Source: Polytrichum commune
Taxonomy: Eukaryota; Streptophyta; Polytrichopsida; Polytrichales; Polytrichaceae
Direction: 5' to 3'
Assembly (NCBI GenBank): GCA_950295325.1
Contig: OX485806.1
Span: 54,123,169 to 54,187,168 of the forward strand
Length of the DNA stretch: 64,000 nt
In this document: positions 1 through 11,967 of the stretch, in pieces
Layout: each line of letters begins with the position of its first letter
How positions within the stretch are numbered: the first letter of the stretch is position 1
Notes under the pieces: model-generated
Told to the model about the DNA's origin: nothing
The model's input: the letters and a program-made list of their open reading frames with translations, nothing else
The model's database searches: none
Translations under genes and position numbers: made by a program

Positions 1-1170
1 GCAGCTCCGCTGATCTGGTTTTTGGCCACCACTGGGGGTCGAGGCTACTCCTTCACACAACACGGCAGAGAAGAGGGAGCAGGGGTGGAATTACACGGAG
101 GCAACAAGAGGCTCTTGCGGCGAGAAATGCAGCCCAGAAAGAGCAACTGGGAAATGCTTCAGGCCATACCAGCCGCCCCTGGTGCAGTGACATTCAACCA
201 GGGCAGTGAGTGAATTGGGCGAGGAGGAGCCTTTGTGTGTGTGGGAGGAGGAGTTGCTCGGGCGAATTGTGCACTGACCGGCCAATGCAATTGCGCGATG
301 AATGCGGAGGAAGGAGGACTCTAATGGGTTCGTGAAGATCAAGTCTGAGAGAATGGTGCCAGGACGATTCAGTGGCACTGTGGTTGTGAGGAGGGATCGA
401 TTTTGAGACGGTTTTGGCAGATTCGGGGAGCTCAAAAACAAAGGTCTGCTACATCAGCGCCCTCAACAATGTGAATTTCCGTCATTGATCCCGAGGGCGG
501 TGCAGCTGGCTTGCAACCCACTGCCGGAAATCGGGAGGGATAAATCAGGGTGTGATTGAAGTCTGGTTGCTTGCCTAGCCTGCTTAGTTACCGGTTCGGC
601 TCACCCAGGCACCCTGCCTGTACCAACAGGGGGAATGCTCTTCGAAGGGCGTTTGCTTATATTCGGCAAGGCAGACTAAAGACTCTCAAGATCTGGAGCT
701 CCTTCACCGAGGCACCTACTAGCCAGGCAGGGGCCGAGGTGCATGAGGCTAGCCGGTGGGCTGGAGGAATTAAAAGTTGGGCTTAGTTAAGCTTAGGGTA
801 GTGGCAGTTAGTTAGAGTGTGCATTTTAGAATTATCAATTGATGGGCCAGTGGGCAATCGTAGTGTAGGAGATTCAGCATTGTGGACGGGTTGGATCAGT
901 TAGTCTAGGATGGTTTACATTAATAAGTAATGAAGTTTTGTGTGGGCGTGATTTATATTAGGGAATGGCATTTGTAATGATCACAAGGGTGAGGAGTATT
1001 TCTAAATACTCTTGACCTCGTATTTCCTGAATAAAAGTGTGGGTTGGACATTTCCAATGTTGGAGCATGGGGAGTCAGTTTTAAGGGCTACGTGGTTTCA
1101 AGCAAAAGCATGTGAGCCACCGGCTCTCACCCGGATTATGACGCTTAAGGGTGGGGGTTTGTGGCTGACA
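1..1170 (+). mobile_element. LTR, 3' part, cut by the window edge
   Basis: No gene is recognised here. The stretch ends at 1,170 with AAGGGTGG followed by GGGTTTGTGGCTGACA. The same terminal signature closes the LTR inside the MULE pseudogene (39,886, read on the minus strand) and, more divergently, the LTR at 47,071-48,681. About 145 bp before the end lies an AATAAA word (CTGAATAAAAGTG, about 1,028-1,040). Matching AATAAA words sit at similar distances from the end in the other two copies, which fits an LTR polyadenylation region. The LTR start lies outside the window, so it cannot be said whether this is a solo LTR or a 3' LTR. No primer-binding site is evident after 1,170. Small open frames here are not supported as genes. 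Confidence 0.65.
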
Positions 1171-4100
1171 CATGGAAGGGGAATTTGCTGTGCCGTAGTA
1201 TTTCAGCAAAGTTAGAGTATTGGAGGAGGAAACATACGCCTCCCTTAGGGTTCGTTTGGAGGGGAAATCTGCGTTGGAGTGGCCATTTCAGTTTTGCGAC
1301 AATGAAGATAGGTGTAGAATCCGGCAAAATATGGAGGGTTTGAACGATGTAGTAAGTGATGTGTATGTCCTGCCATTGCGATGTGAAGTCTAGGAGGCCC
1401 CTAAACGACGTTGTCTTGATGATGGGACTCATGTAGCAGATCGTAGTCTCCAAAAAGTGTCCGATTTCCCGGAAATAGAGGAAGAAGTCGAAAACCATCT
1501 TGCAATGGTATTACTGTTTGCACTCTTCTTTGTTTCCATGCTTTCCCTCAACACTCGTCAATTGCATTAGGAAGTAGATTAGCTTTTATTACTTAAAAGG
1601 AATATAGAGTACAAAAAATTGCAGTGACTTGGACAATATAAGTAATGGAAGGGTGCAAACAAATGGGCCATTTTTGAAATTTAAGTAATCATAGGGAGGC
1701 TTTAATTCAACCCTTGAAGGTGAATAGCCCCAAAACAAAAAAAACCCCAGCTGCACGTGGTGCACAAAAATGCCTTAGAGTGATCTACACGTGAGACCAA
1801 TTCATCATGATAAAGGTAATCTTTAGCGCTCCTAGCTTTTTTTAAACAATATGGTCTCTTTCTCCATAGCCTTATAGGGCTAGAATCATAGTCACCAACA
1901 AACACAAATGGAGGTTGTTCAATAGGAGAATCATCATTAACAACATGCATTGTGGCAATACCCTCATTAACAAATGTTTTGTGGTCGGAAGCTATAAGAA
2001 TGATGCACTGCCTTCACCTTTAACTTGGGACTATGGATAATTTGACTAGTTTAAGCCTTTGCGTTTGCACCATTTTTGTGTGTGTATTCATTTTAATGTG
2101 GTGTTTCATGAAATTAAAAAAAAATAAACATTGTGTTTTTATTGTGTTTGGAAAAGCCACCGCCGAAGTCCAAATCACATTCAATGCAATGCAACTTCAC
2201 AATTGATGCGCCATATTTATCCCAAGTTTTTAAGGCCTATAGGTGCCTTTAAAGGTTTGATCAAAGTTTTGGCCTATGTCAGTCAAAGTCGTTGTGCCTC
2301 ACAGGGTTGCATGGCATTCTAATTACACTCGTGAAGGGAATATCTTTTAATTTTTTCCAAAGTTTTTGTTCTTTTCTTTGGTACATTTCTAGCCCCTCTT
2401 TCCCAATCAGAGTTGACTTTGCAATTGTTTATTCAATGACCTCGATATCGGAAGGATCATTTACTCGAGAGCTAGACGTGGGGTCGAATGTGTGTACAAT
2501 GTCACTAAAATTGTCATCAGTTGAAAGGAACTCAAAAGATCCTTAGTACACAAATGGATCATATACAAAATTAAGTATGATTGACTTGTCCCCAACACGT
2601 CTACGCTTGGAGGCCTGACCATCCTCGGAATGTATGGGGATTGCATATACAAAATCCATAGTATTATTTAAACACTCAAGTTGCACAAGAATCCACACCC
2701 ATCCTTGACATCCCATAAATAAAAATGCCACTCAAAAAAACCTATTTCCTCTAGCCTAACCTTAGTCTCAACATAATTCTCATTGTCTTTAAAGTTGATG
2801 GCGCCGAAATATTGGGAGACAACTCCTTTGTGGGCAATGGAAAATAGAGTTATCCTTTAATTCAAAGGAGTTTGGTAGGGAGTTTCTTACAAAACCTTCC
2901 ATGTTTGGCAAGCTTGAGGTGCATGCATCGGAGGTCGTGTGAAGGTTTGAACCAATAACATTCTATATCAAGGAATTGAGGGTCAAACTCATTTTAGCAA
3001 CCATCACATTAAACTCCCATTTGATGAGTGAACTTCCAAGCAAAGCCTCGCCAAAGGTTCAACATATCTCAATCACCCTTGCCCAAGGAGAAGATATTTT
3101 TGATGGTGGCATTGGCGAGGTTTAGAATTTAGGGTTTTAGGGTTGTAAAAAAAAACTTATATTTTGTTGTTGGGATTTAGAATCGCAAGGGAGAAAATTT
3201 GTTTTACAACTATGGGATGATCTGAAGCGGTTGGGAGGAAAAAATACTCAAATACGTATTCACGCCATGTTGTCTTCTTTGTTGTTTTTTGTTTTCTCCA
3301 GCAACAAAATTCACCTAACAAAATTTAAATATACTCAAAATTTAACAACAGGGTTCTTAGGATTGCCCATAATTGAAGCTCTAAATGCAAGCTCCGATGG
3401 TAGGGTGTTGGGAAACTAAGAAACTGTGTTGTGAGAGGAAGCCTGCGGGGCCACCACCCTACCTCAAATCATGAACCTCATCGGTCACCTAATGTCAGCT
3501 AAATCACAAGAGACTTTTCCCTAAAGCCAAATAAAACAACCTTTAGTTCATCTATGGTTCATCCATAGCCAATAGTTAAATTGATGTATTTTAGTCAATT
3601 GAGACAAATTTTCACTCAATCCAAAGACTTTCATTGGACCTCACATAAATTCTTCGATCTTTCAAATATTACAAACCCTATTTTATGAATAAAATAAAAT
3701 ACTACCTACAATTTTCTACCTTGTTTATTTTTGATATAGTACCATATGGGCCATTTCATCCAAGCTATGGCATTTCCAAAATTTGTATAAGTGTTTGCTC
3801 CAATAAATGAAAAATACCCTATATTTGTTTTCACGTGGCTTAAATTTTTTTTGACCATGACCTCCCTAGGATGTTCTTGTAATATTATGTTGTATCTCTT
3901 TTAAATGGTATGTTTGTATTGTTTTGCAATGGTATGTAAGAATCATATTTTTTGTTGCTACGATTTTTTTGCACCATTTTTCTAATTTGTGTATATTTGA
4001 ATTATTATTGTTGACTATAAAAATATATAAAAAACCAAAAATTTCAATAATATTGGCAATATAACTAACATTAGGGTGGATTTAAAAAGGTCATTTTACA

Positions 4101-4467
4101 TTATCAATAATTTTAAAAAATTCAATCATATGATGGAGGCAAATAACTTTGACATAGATATTCCTCAACCGCACATGATGCACAAATCTCCTATAGAATG
4201 ACCTCTCTAAGCTTCCAACTTCTTGGTTTAAAATAATTGGAAAAAAATACGTTTCCATTTTTTCTTATGTTGCAAAATGTTTTACCGAGAACCATGTGTA
4301 CCATTCTAATGATGGGGAACCAAAAAACGATTGGAATTTAATTGGGTCAACAATTTTGTGCATGAGTATGTTCTTTCATATATTGGTCAAGGAAAAATAT
4401 CTTCTATTTCACCTTTCTTTTTGTGCCCTTACTTCTAGCATGGTGGTCTCTACCGACTATGTTGGAC
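1171..4467. other. AT-rich intergenic DNA, no supported gene
   Basis: No open frame here is longer than about 120 codons and none resembles a known family. Fragments on the minus strand at 1,702-1,950 and 2,461-2,731 have ordinary composition but no domain I can name. Part of it (about 2,850-3,080) is a dispersed repeat listed separately. The rest is poly(A)/poly(T)-rich. Confidence 0.6.
2850..3080 (+). repeat. Dispersed repeat, copy 1 (inverted partner at 9,570-9,790)
   Basis: Read forward, this segment matches the reverse complement of 9,570-9,790. Shared blocks in order are a GGTGCATGC word, a GGTTTGAAC word, AACATTCTATAT, and GGGTCAAACTCAT, at near-equal spacing and with moderate divergence. 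No coding content is seen. The two copies are about 6.6 kb apart in opposite orientation, so they belong to a family and are not a tandem duplication. Confidence 0.6.
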
Positions 4468-4865
4468 TACGGGGAGGTCACTCCATTGTAGAGTTGAACA
4501 ACCACGTGCGAACACTGTACATGTAAAAAATCCTACTTTTTACATAAAACATCACCAAAATGGGTCAAACTTTTATCAATTTTACTTTCATGAGTTGATA
4601 TACACAGTACCTATTACATAATGAAAAAGGTAACTAAATTTGATGATTTCTAACTAGAATGACACATAATTGAACTAAAACAAATACTACAAAAATGAAA
4701 ATGATTAAAATTTTCAAAAAAATACACAAAAGATACTATCAATGATTATGTATATATAGAAGAAAAAAATAAAAAAGTTTAAAATTATCTATGTCATGTA
4801 ATATAGGGGTAGCAAACTTTGTTCACACGTGATGATCAACTTGACAATGGAGTGACCTCCCCTTG
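4468..4865. mobile_element. hAT-type MITE, copy 1
   Basis: A 398-bp non-coding element with terminal inverted repeats of about 30 bp. The left end reads TACGGGGAGGTCACTCCATT and the right end is its complement, ending in CCTCCCCTTG. The flanks are TGTTGGAC and TGTTGGGC, an 8-bp target duplication with one mismatch. Eight base pairs is the duplication length of hAT transposons. The interior is AT-rich with no open frame. A second copy at 40,891-41,300 aligns end to end and carries a perfect 8-bp duplication, which fixes the boundaries of both. It must have been moved by a transposase supplied elsewhere. Confidence 0.85.
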
Positions 4866-4873
4866 TGTTGGGC

Positions 4874-7800
4874 AATGATGTTGTACTTTGGTTAATGCGT
4901 CATCATACATTTTATCTATTTTTTTTGCATTTCAACTTTCTTTTTTCATAGGTTCAAGGTCCACGCCATGTGTGCCTCTATTGTATGTGGTTTTTATTGT
5001 TTCTTTTTTGGAGTTCTGTTTTACCTTGTACATTATCACTATTAAAATTGATAGTGAATGTGAATATGAGGCCACCCCTATATGTTTTGCTATGTCGATG
5101 CACCTTACTCATCATTTGTTCATTTTGTGTTTGGAATATCAAATCAAATTAGAATCTCAATATCTGGTAGTCATGGCCGATGATTATGCTTAATTGGCTA
5201 TTTTATATTTTGGTTAATCTTATGTATAGTGATACCATGATTTTTTCAAAGTAAAAGTTATAGTGTAGGTTGTCATGGTTGTAGTGAAATCCTCAATGTT
5301 TCGTGCTTCTTTGGTTAGAACTCCTATTTCATTCCTCCCACTATTGCATATGTTGAAAATTATATTACTTTGTATTTTTTTGGTAATTCTATAAATTTCT
5401 TCTCCAATTACGATGTACAAATAAATCTTACATTTTTTTCCTTGATTTGTTATCATGTTTTTTTTCTCATTAACATTGTTCACGGACACCATTCGGTCTA
5501 AGACTCTATGGGTGTTCCACCATGTATTCTAGTTGTGATTTTTTTGTTGTATTTAGGAAAATCCCATAGCCAATGGTTGGCCATCTTGGTGATTATAACC
5601 TTTTTTGTAGTTTATTTGTACAAAAAAACATTTTAAGCTCAATTCCTCAATCGTCCTTTGAACCTCTTGATCATGCTTAATACATTGTTTGGTCTTATGA
5701 CACATCTCTCATCGATTGTTTCTTTATTTGTCAGTTGCAATATCTTTCCCACATACATTTTAGACTAATTTTTGTAAAATTCTCAATGCAGGGGTATTCT
5801 GATTTTTTTGTTGTAGTATAGGTCATTAAAGAACCCTTGTTTGCTGTAGTGGTAGTGATTTTGTCTAGTTGTGTTAGGCATGCACTCCCACATAATATTA
5901 TTTTATTTTATTCCACACCTTTGCAATTATGATCATTTAAAATACTTTTGGTAATTATTTCAGTTTTTGTTCAAATTTGATTTGTATGGACCCAAATGTT
6001 ATCAATTTTTTGTATCAAATATGCATAACATTTTTGTGTCAAGAAATTTGACATGTTCATTATAAATATAGTATTGGTAACAATCAAAGTTGATTCCCAG
6101 CCAACACAAATCTACACCCTCAACCTTAAATCCCAATGTAAATGATCAAAATACAAATTGTGGGGTTGCATTTAGGTTATAAATTTGAGTGAAAATATAA
6201 TCTATGTGTTCATAATGAAAATATATATTTGAAATATGTCTATGAAATATGGTCAAATCAATTGAATTAGGTTAAAATACATTATAACCTCAATTTCACT
6301 TGAAAGATTATTTTGTTCTCAAGTGCCCAAATCTTCATCTTTCCAAATTTAGGTCGTTGCTTTGCCTTGGGAGTTCAAAGGTGGCTTTGAGATGGTTGGG
6401 GTTTTGACACAACAAACCTATCATAATGAGGTTAATTGTATTCTCAAAGGTTTCTCCAAGTCATGTGTATAACTTTCTTTATAGTATCAAAGGTGTGAGT
6501 GTAGCCATTAACAAAAAATAATATTTACAATTTTTTGTTTTTGTAATATGTGAGGCACGCTATTTTTCCTTTGTTTATTTTTAAGATGAATCATTCTCTA
6601 CTGTAAAAAAATATGACAAATAAATCACTAAATATTTTGCAAATACTAAAATAAGGAGTTTTTAATCCAGTAATAATAATGGGAAAACAAACATAATTCG
6701 AATTCCCAACCTAGATCCAGCCACATTGATTTGTGTAGTTGTCCATTATGAACCGCTTTGTATTAGGATGTTCATTTATTTTCACAAAAAAAAACATAAC
6801 ATGTATGGTAGATCTAGAAATTGCTCAAAATCCTCAAGGTTTGGGGGTTAGACAAACACCTTGACTATTTAAATAGTATCAGGCTAGGATTGGATATTGT
6901 AATGGATTTATAATGAATTGTGTTCAATGTTTGTTTGAATCCATTGTGCACATTTGGTTAAGCAATTTCAACTAAATAATGAACATAATTGGAAGGATAT
7001 GTATGATCCGTGTACGATAAAAAAAATCTTTGATTAATCAACGTAGCTTAAACTAATTTAATGTACAATAATTTTCACCTGGTTTCACCTAAAATAATGT
7101 AGCTTTTACATAACCTAACCTATCCTCCTTAACTTTACCTACCTTATTTTACCATAACCAAACCTAGCCTAATGTAACACAGCCTAGATTAATTCACTTT
7201 AATAACCCATCTTTGTCTATCCTACTTGATTTAGTTTAAACTAAATGTAACCAAACTCAAACCTAACTAGACCCAAGCCTAATCCAACACCAATTTTAAA
7301 CCTCAAACCCAAACTCGGTACTAAAGCTACGGGGAAAACTAACCCTCTCAAAGGTTACCTGTATTTTGCTTCACCAATGCATATCCCACCTTTTGTCATC
7401 AAGTTGCTCCAATGGATTGAGGCGTAGAAGAAATTTCTCCATGTGGTAGGACATAGGTGTTAGTTGTGTTGGGTTGCAAGGGAGAGCTGTGAAGTCCTTA
7501 AGGCCTTGCTTTTGATTTTTGATTTTTTTTTTGTTTGTGGCTCTGCAGTATTAGCTTGTAGTGGGTCTTACTTGATATCAATTGTGTTTTGTTGTTTTTA
7601 ATGACTTCTTTGTAATGAGCATGTAACTCTAAACACTAAGAATCAGCTATGTTTATTGATTATTATCTCAAGGTTTATTGTTCATTTTGATATGTATATG
7701 CCTGTTTGAACGTTGATTTTTGCAAGCATACCACTATATACAATATTTATGAGAATAATTGGAGTCCCTTCGAGTACTTCCATGGTTCAAACATGTTGTA

Positions 7801-8825
7801 CGTGGATGAATCCAACGCATGTTCAAAATTCTACTCAATATGGATATGCCTAAATTAACGCGCTATCCACTATATACGTTGTAGTGTTGACATCATCATA
7901 ATAAATAATGGATTAGAAAAATATCTATAAAAATACTTGTAACCATGCTTTGCTTTATAATATGACTTTAATGAAAAGAATATATGTAGCAACATAGTTA
8001 TGAAGTTATTTAAGACTTAAATAACATTGTTGTATGTTGTTAGTGGGTGTTTGAAAAGTCCTAAATCTTCTAACATATCCTCAAAATTGTCTACAAACAT
8101 CAATAATATATTCCATGTTGTATTCATGAGTTTTGAAAAGAACGTTGCAGATTTCACTACACAAGTTGAAAATAATAAATCCATATACATGTTTCGTAAA
8201 AACTGTGACCCATGATATGCAAATGATACATAATACTCTAAATGATACATTTATCTGATTTTTTCCTTCTATAACTCTTGTTATTCACATTATATCATAT
8301 ACATGAATCTTATTTTATATGATGTAAACTCCATTGAAGGTAGAATTTATAATAACCTATCAATGGATTGTAAAATTTGCAATGTCATATCAAAATGAGG
8401 TCATTGTAGTTTGCTTACACTTAGGAAAATTTTGTCCTTAGAAGTCATTTATGATGTTCAACCACCTATGATAGTTGGTTGTAAAAACATCCAAAAATGT
8501 TTGGTTAAATCTACAAGGGAAAAAAAGACCAGATCACACATTCTTTGCTTTCTAAAGAACACATCAAACAATCATATTTCCTATGTTTTTAGGTAAAAAA
8601 ATAAAAAATGGATTGTGCATATGGTGTGCAGTAGGGATTTTCTAGCAGGATTTTGGGATTCTTTCCATAGGTTTTTGCCTTCTTATGTTGTTGATCTTAC
8701 TCTTTAGCTCAATAGGATTTTTTGGTCGAGAGTTTGCTGACTACGATTTTCCATTGGTTGATTTCCATGCAAAATTGATAGTTCTTTTCACTTGTGGTGG
8801 ATTTTTAAAGATAGTGTTTGAATTT
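4874..8825. other. AT-rich intergenic DNA, no supported gene
   Basis: About 4 kb with no recognisable coding region, RNA gene or clear repeat boundary. Between about 7,080 and 7,330 there is a run enriched in degenerate CCTAACC/AAACCTA words, too irregular to call a telomeric or tandem array. Both strands are rich in A and T homopolymers. Confidence 0.6.
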
Positions 8826-9546
8826 GGGGGGATGTTAACCTCCCCCTACAAGCTTTAGAGGAAGGTGGATAGTGGCCAGAGTAGCACCCAAGAAAATAAT
8901 TGAGATTTTCTAAACTTGACCAAAAATTGCTGCTTGCCCCGCCCAACCTCGGAAAAACATTGCCCTTGCATTTTGTATGGCCACTTGTCCACAAATTTCA
9001 TATTGAGCTCATTCCACCTTCAAGGTCTAAAATTCAATATATGTGTGCAATTCCACTCAATAGATAAGCAATTAATTGAGATTTCATTCCCGAAGTGGAA
9101 CCAAAACAAAATATTAACATTAAATAAGCTTAATTAATTGAATGGGTATGGATACTTGTGAAAACAAAAGGCATTACACAAACTAGTGTAAAATATACAT
9201 ACATTAATTTAAGTGTCATATAGAAGTCCATTTCAAATGGTAAGACATAAAAATTATAACTTCAACGCTAATGAGGATTTTGTGATTTTTTGGCTTCCTA
9301 ATTGATGGTTTTACTTTGAGTTTTATATTCAAATCAATTATTTTTTTACTAAACGAACTCCATATATATATATATATTGGACAAGTGGCCTTAAAAAAAT
9401 GCAAAGGCAATTTTTTTTTTCCTAAAGTTTGGCAGGGCAAGCAATAGTTTTCAATTGGGTTCAAAATATCTCAGTTTTATGAGGGATGACCCAACCCCTA
9501 ACCACCTCCCCTTAAAGCTCATAGGGGGAAGATCAAACGTCCCCCC
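8826..9546. mobile_element. Long-inverted-repeat (foldback) DNA element 1
   Basis: A 721-bp element that is nearly all inverted repeat. It starts GGGGGGATGTTAACC and ends, read from the other strand, GGGGGGACGTTTGATC. The arms stay alignable for about 190 bp (CCCCCTA, AGCTTTA, GGAGGTGG-like, TTGCTTGCCC, GCCACTTGTCCA blocks). The centre contains no open frame. Long arms with a G-run at the tip are typical of Mutator-like non-autonomous elements, but the AT-rich flanks do not give a clean 9-bp duplication, so the superfamily is left open. The inner arm sequence is shared with the element at 9,859-11,967. Confidence 0.75.
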
Positions 9547-9569
9547 TTTAATTTGAATAAAGAGGAGAG

Positions 9570-9790
9570 CAACCTATTATAATCATTCAGGGCCAAACTC
9601 ATATTAACACTTCTTGATGGCATGCCAAGATGAGTTTGACCCTTAATGAACCAATATAGAATGTTGGTCTTTGTTCAAACCTCCCACACTGACTCCAAGC
9701 ATGCACCATAAACGTACTAATCAGAAAAGGTTGTTTTTATCTCAAACAATCCACTCCCAGCAAAAACACTTATTGAATTAGAAGATAAGA
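9570..9790 (-). repeat. Dispersed repeat, copy 2
   Basis: Reverse-oriented partner of 2,850-3,080. On the minus strand the conserved blocks appear in the same order and spacing. It lies directly between the two foldback elements. No coding content. Confidence 0.6.
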
Positions 9791-10532
9791 ACTCCACTAG
9801 ACTTATTTATTGGGTCCTTAAGTTTGTGTGTGCCATTCTTGAATACTTGCACTGAGTTACTAATGTGTGTGGGCATGGTTGGACATGGTTGGACATGGTT
9901 GCTTGACTACAAATCCCATATTGAGTGCACTTCACCTTCAAGGTCTAAATCCAATATATATGTGCACTTCCAATTAGTAAATAAGCAATTGATTGGGAAC
10001 ATGCAAATGACACTTAAATTAGTGTGTTGATTTAATATGTATATTTTATGATATTTAAGGTAATGCCGTCTACTTTCACAAGTATTCAAACGCATTCAAA
10101 TTATTTAATTGTGATCGAATGTCATTAAGCCTAATGAATCTTGATTAATCCTAATGAAGCCTAAAAAATTAAAAAAATATGCTTACCAAATTAAGAGAGC
10201 CTAATTAAATATAGAATGTACTTACTAGAATTAATTCCAGTGATTACTTAATTCCAGTAAGTACGTTTTACAATTAAATGCGTATGAATAAAGTAGACAA
10301 CTTTACCTAAAATATCATAAAATATACATATAAAATCAACACACTAATCTAAGTGTCATTTTAGAATGACAAAGACAATTTCAAATGATAAGTCACAAAA
10401 ATTATAACCTCAATGTTAACGAGGATTTTGTAACCTTTTTGACCTCCAAGTTAATTACGTGCTTCATTGATGGTTTCACTTCCAGAATGAAATCCCAATC
10501 AATTGCTTATTTACTAATTGGAAGTGCACATA

Positions 10533-11879
10533 TACCGTACGTTAAGGGCAGCTTCGGCGCTCTCTTGCCGACTAATTATTAAAAGTAAAAAAACAGTGTT
10601 CGGCGGCAAAAAAAAATTACTAAAAATTTCGGCATTTTAAATAGTCTAATAATGCAATTTCGGCATACATCCAAGAAGTTATTATCTAACGGTAAACAAG
10701 GATGTTTATTCACGATTTCACAATTTGTGTGAAGAGTTTTACAAAAGATATAAATCTTTCACGATTTTGTGAAGAGTTGAGAATGCTCTGTGCTTTATAC
10801 ACGTAGAGTGGAGTTGTGTTCAACAATGCATATGGGATATGTAAAGTTTGAGGTGAAGCACCTAGTTAGACTTCATTTTTATAACACGCATAACTTTTGC
10901 ATAGTCTTCAAATGACATAAAATTTGTTGGAGGTGAAAGATTACTTGATTTCTAAACTTTTCTTAGAGCAACAAAATTCCAAAAAAGTTGATCTTCTATG
11001 CACAAATGAGCTCCGAAAAACTGTTATGAACGCATTTTAATTTTTTGATCTTTACACGGCTGCAATGTTTTGTCCATATCTTTTGCATAAAGACTTATTT
11101 TGACACAAAACTTGTTGGAGGTGGAAGATTACTTGATTTCTAAACTTTTCTTAGAGCAACAAAATTCCAAAAAAGTTGATCTTCTATGCACAAATGAGCT
11201 CCGAAAAACTGTTATGAACGCATTTTAATTTTTTGATCTTTACACGGCTGCAATGTTTTGTCCATATCTTTCGCATAAAGACTTATTTTGACACAAAACT
11301 TGTTGGAGGTGGAAGATTACTTGATTTCTAAACTTTTCATAGAGCAACAAAATTCCAAAAAAGTTGATCTTCTATGCACAAATGAGCTCCGAAAAACTGT
11401 TATGAACGCATTTTAATTTTTTGATCTTTACACAGCTGCAATGTTTTGTCCATATCTTTTGCATAAAGATTTATTTTGACACAAAACTTGTTGGGGGTGG
11501 AAGATTACTTGATTTCTCAACTTTTGTTAGTTGGACAAAATTCTATAAAACTTCATCTTCTATGCTCAATTGGACTCCAAAAATTTGTGTACAACACATC
11601 TGAAAAGCCTCACTTAGAGTCTTGCTACTTCTTAACCCATATTCTTTGTGGACTAGTGTAAGTGAGCTTGATTACAAAAGGAGCACCTTCTCTCCATCAG
11701 AATTCATATATGCTTCCAGTGTAAGTAAAATTCTAGTGAGAAGTTAAAATTTCTTACTTTTCGGCAATTTTGAAAATTAATTAATTTTATATTCGGCAAA
11801 AAATGTCAATAATTTTCCAAAATTTTCGGCGTCTATTTTTAGAATTATTTTGTGCCGAAGCTGCCCTTAAAGTACGGTA
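10533..11879. mobile_element. TIR element carrying a 188-bp tandem repeat, inserted in foldback element 2
   Basis: The ends are near-perfect inverted repeats: TACCGTACGTTAAGGGCAGC at the left and TACCGTACTTTAAGGGCAGC read from the right, continuing into CTTCGGC on both sides. The flanking dinucleotide is TA on both sides, as expected for a TA target duplication (Tc1/mariner-like, by inference only). The other arm of the host element gives the uninterrupted sequence and shows only a TA-run difference at the junction. Sub-terminal zones are enriched in TTCGGCA words on both strands. No transposase is encoded; the interior is mostly the 188-bp tandem repeat. Confidence 0.8.
10860..11600. repeat. 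Tandem repeat, period 188 bp
   Basis: The word GTTGGAGGTG (or its one-base variant) recurs at 10,926, 11,114, 11,302 and 11,490, exactly 188 bp apart. The first three copies differ at only a few positions; the fourth, and a fragment before the first, are diverged. The array sits inside the inverted-repeat element 10,533-11,879 and therefore moves with it. No copy encodes a conserved protein. Confidence 0.9.
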
Positions 11880-11967
11880 TATTGGATTTAGACCTTGAAG
11901 GTGAAGTGCACTCAATATGGGATTTGTAGTCAAGCAGCCATGTCCAACCATGCCCACACACATTAGT

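Larger units (their letters stand above)
9859..11967. mobile_element. Long-inverted-repeat (foldback) DNA element 2, interrupted
   Basis: The outer ends are ACTAATGTGTGTGGGCATGG and its reverse complement. The arms continue through words shared by both sides (GACTACAAATCCCATATTGA, CACCTTCAAGGTCTAAA). Arm and core sequence is homologous to the element at 8,826-9,546, so the two form one family. The right arm is interrupted by a separate 1.35-kb element at 10,533-11,879; removing it restores a foldback of about 760 bp. A clean target duplication is not visible. Just outside the right end (about 11,977-12,032) is a short degenerate repeat of TTGCAGTGTT. Confidence 0.75.

Noticed and set aside
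7080-7330. Interstitial telomeric repeat (CCCTAAA type)
   Set aside because: Only degenerate CCTAACC/AAACCTA words with no regular 7-bp period.
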